A stretch of 5,069 nt of DNA from Clostridia bacterium (GTDB lineage Bacteria > Bacillota > Clostridia > Christensenellales > Borkfalkiaceae), in contig CAAGNQ010000002.1 in assembly GCA_900771345.1 (NCBI GenBank), forward strand, positions 1 through 5,069, given 5' to 3'. Below, piece by piece: positions 4,694-5,069 of this stretch. The translations under genes and the position numbers were made by a program. Position 1 is the first letter of the stretch. Each line of letters starts with the position of its first letter. Under the pieces are notes generated by a model, which had not been told where the DNA came from, ran no database searches, and was given only the letters and a program-made list of their open reading frames with translations.

Positions 4694-5069
4694 TTAGGTA
4701 TTAAAAAAGTTTAAAATTTCATTTTTATATTTTGCTTTATCCTCTAAATATTCATATGGATATTTAGGTGAAAATATTCTATGAATATCACATATATCAC
4801 CAATTTTTCTAACTAGCTTAGTTGTAGCGCCAGCTCCAGCAGAAAAAACGGTATGTGAGTCAGACATCATAAGAACGTTATAAATTCCAAACGTTCCTAT
4901 TTTGGCGTATCCAACGTTTTCAAGGTCGGAAACCGTGTTTTTTTGTCGATACATATAGTAAGGTAAATATCCGTTATCAGTTAACGTTTTATAAGCATAT
5001 TCAACGCTCTTTAACGCATAATCGCCGTTTTTTGAATAAATTTTAGAATCATTTTCTAAAATTCTAGCA
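4694..5069 (-). CDS. hemZ: HemZ, radical SAM coproporphyrinogen III dehydrogenase-like, C-terminal part
   Basis: The reading frame is open from the right edge to a TAA at 4696-4694, giving 124 C-terminal residues; the true start lies beyond 5069, so the methionine at 4954 is internal. The stretch L-P-Y-Y-M-Y-R-Q-K-N, then L-E-N-V-G-Y-A-K, G-I-Y-N-V-L-M-M, G-A-G-A-T-T-K-L-V, and the end K-Y-P-Y-E-Y-L match the C-terminal region of HemZ, a HemN-related family of about 500 residues common in Clostridia and Bacillus. The radical SAM cysteine motif lies in the missing N-terminal part. HemZ is annotated as oxygen-independent coproporphyrinogen III oxidation in haem synthesis, though activity of this subgroup is less certain than that of HemN. 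It is the first visible gene of the run leading into the kinase and flippase. Confidence 0.93.
   Translation of the reverse strand, partial: ARILENDSKIYSKNGDYALKSVEYAYKTLTDNGYLPYYMYRQKNTVSDLENVGYAKIGTFGIYNVLMMSDSHTVFSAGAGATTKLVRKIGDICDIHRIFSPKYPYEYLEDKAKYKNEILNFFNT

Noticed and set aside
4694..4954. A separate 86-residue protein starting at 4954
   Set aside because: The frame stays open to the window edge and the upstream residues (L-P-Y-Y before M-Y-R-Q-K-N) belong to HemZ, so the methionine is internal.
1..5069. CRISPR array, insertion sequence, prophage or defence genes
   Set aside because: No regularly spaced repeats, terminal inverted repeats, transposase, integrase or nuclease-like proteins were found on either strand.

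Overview
This window looks like chromosomal DNA of a low-GC, endospore-forming member of the Firmicutes, most likely an uncultured or gut-type Clostridia. The basis is the strong A+T bias, the sporulation genes yabP and yabQ, a HemZ-type radical SAM protein, an SpoVB/YabM-type flippase, and a tRNA-Pro with encoded CCA and the C1-G72 pair typical of bacteria. Genes are tightly packed, and all but one small gene lie on the minus strand.

Right half, read leftward from the right edge. The 3' end of hemZ (cut by the window) is followed after 21 bp by a stand-alone uridine-kinase-like P-loop kinase. Twelve bp later comes a 549-residue, 14-helix SpoVB/YabM-type lipid-linked saccharide flippase. The kinase most likely starts at GTG (4672) and the flippase at TTG (3757). 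Both starts are fixed by well placed Shine-Dalgarno sequences. These three genes look co-transcribed.

Middle. A strong sigma-A promoter (TTGAAA, 17 bp, extended -10 TATAAT) at 2026-2054 drives the nucleoid protein HU. Then come rqcP (the S4-domain ribosome quality-control factor formerly called yabO), yabP and yabQ. A hairpin lies between HU and rqcP. A second hairpin overlaps the rqcP stop codon, and within it sits a sequence that fits the sigma-E (mother-cell) promoter consensus, placed to drive yabP-yabQ. This suggests that growth-phase genes (HU, RqcP) and sporulation genes (YabP, YabQ) share one array but can be transcribed separately.

Left. yabQ ends in a terminator shared with a convergent plus-strand gene for a cysteine-rich DUF1540 protein. 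Divergent from that gene is tRNA-Pro(GGG) with its own near-consensus promoter, a small leader hairpin and a terminator starting right after the CCA. The first 36 bases contain only an AT-rich palindrome plus T-run that may end a gene outside the window.

Compared with Bacillus subtilis (yabM-mazG/yabN-yabO-yabP-yabQ-divIC), mazG is not between the flippase and rqcP (HU is), and divIC is absent after yabQ. I see no defence system, mobile element, CRISPR array or wholly new multi-gene system. The interest is in the regulatory layout, the lone kinase and the DUF1540 protein.
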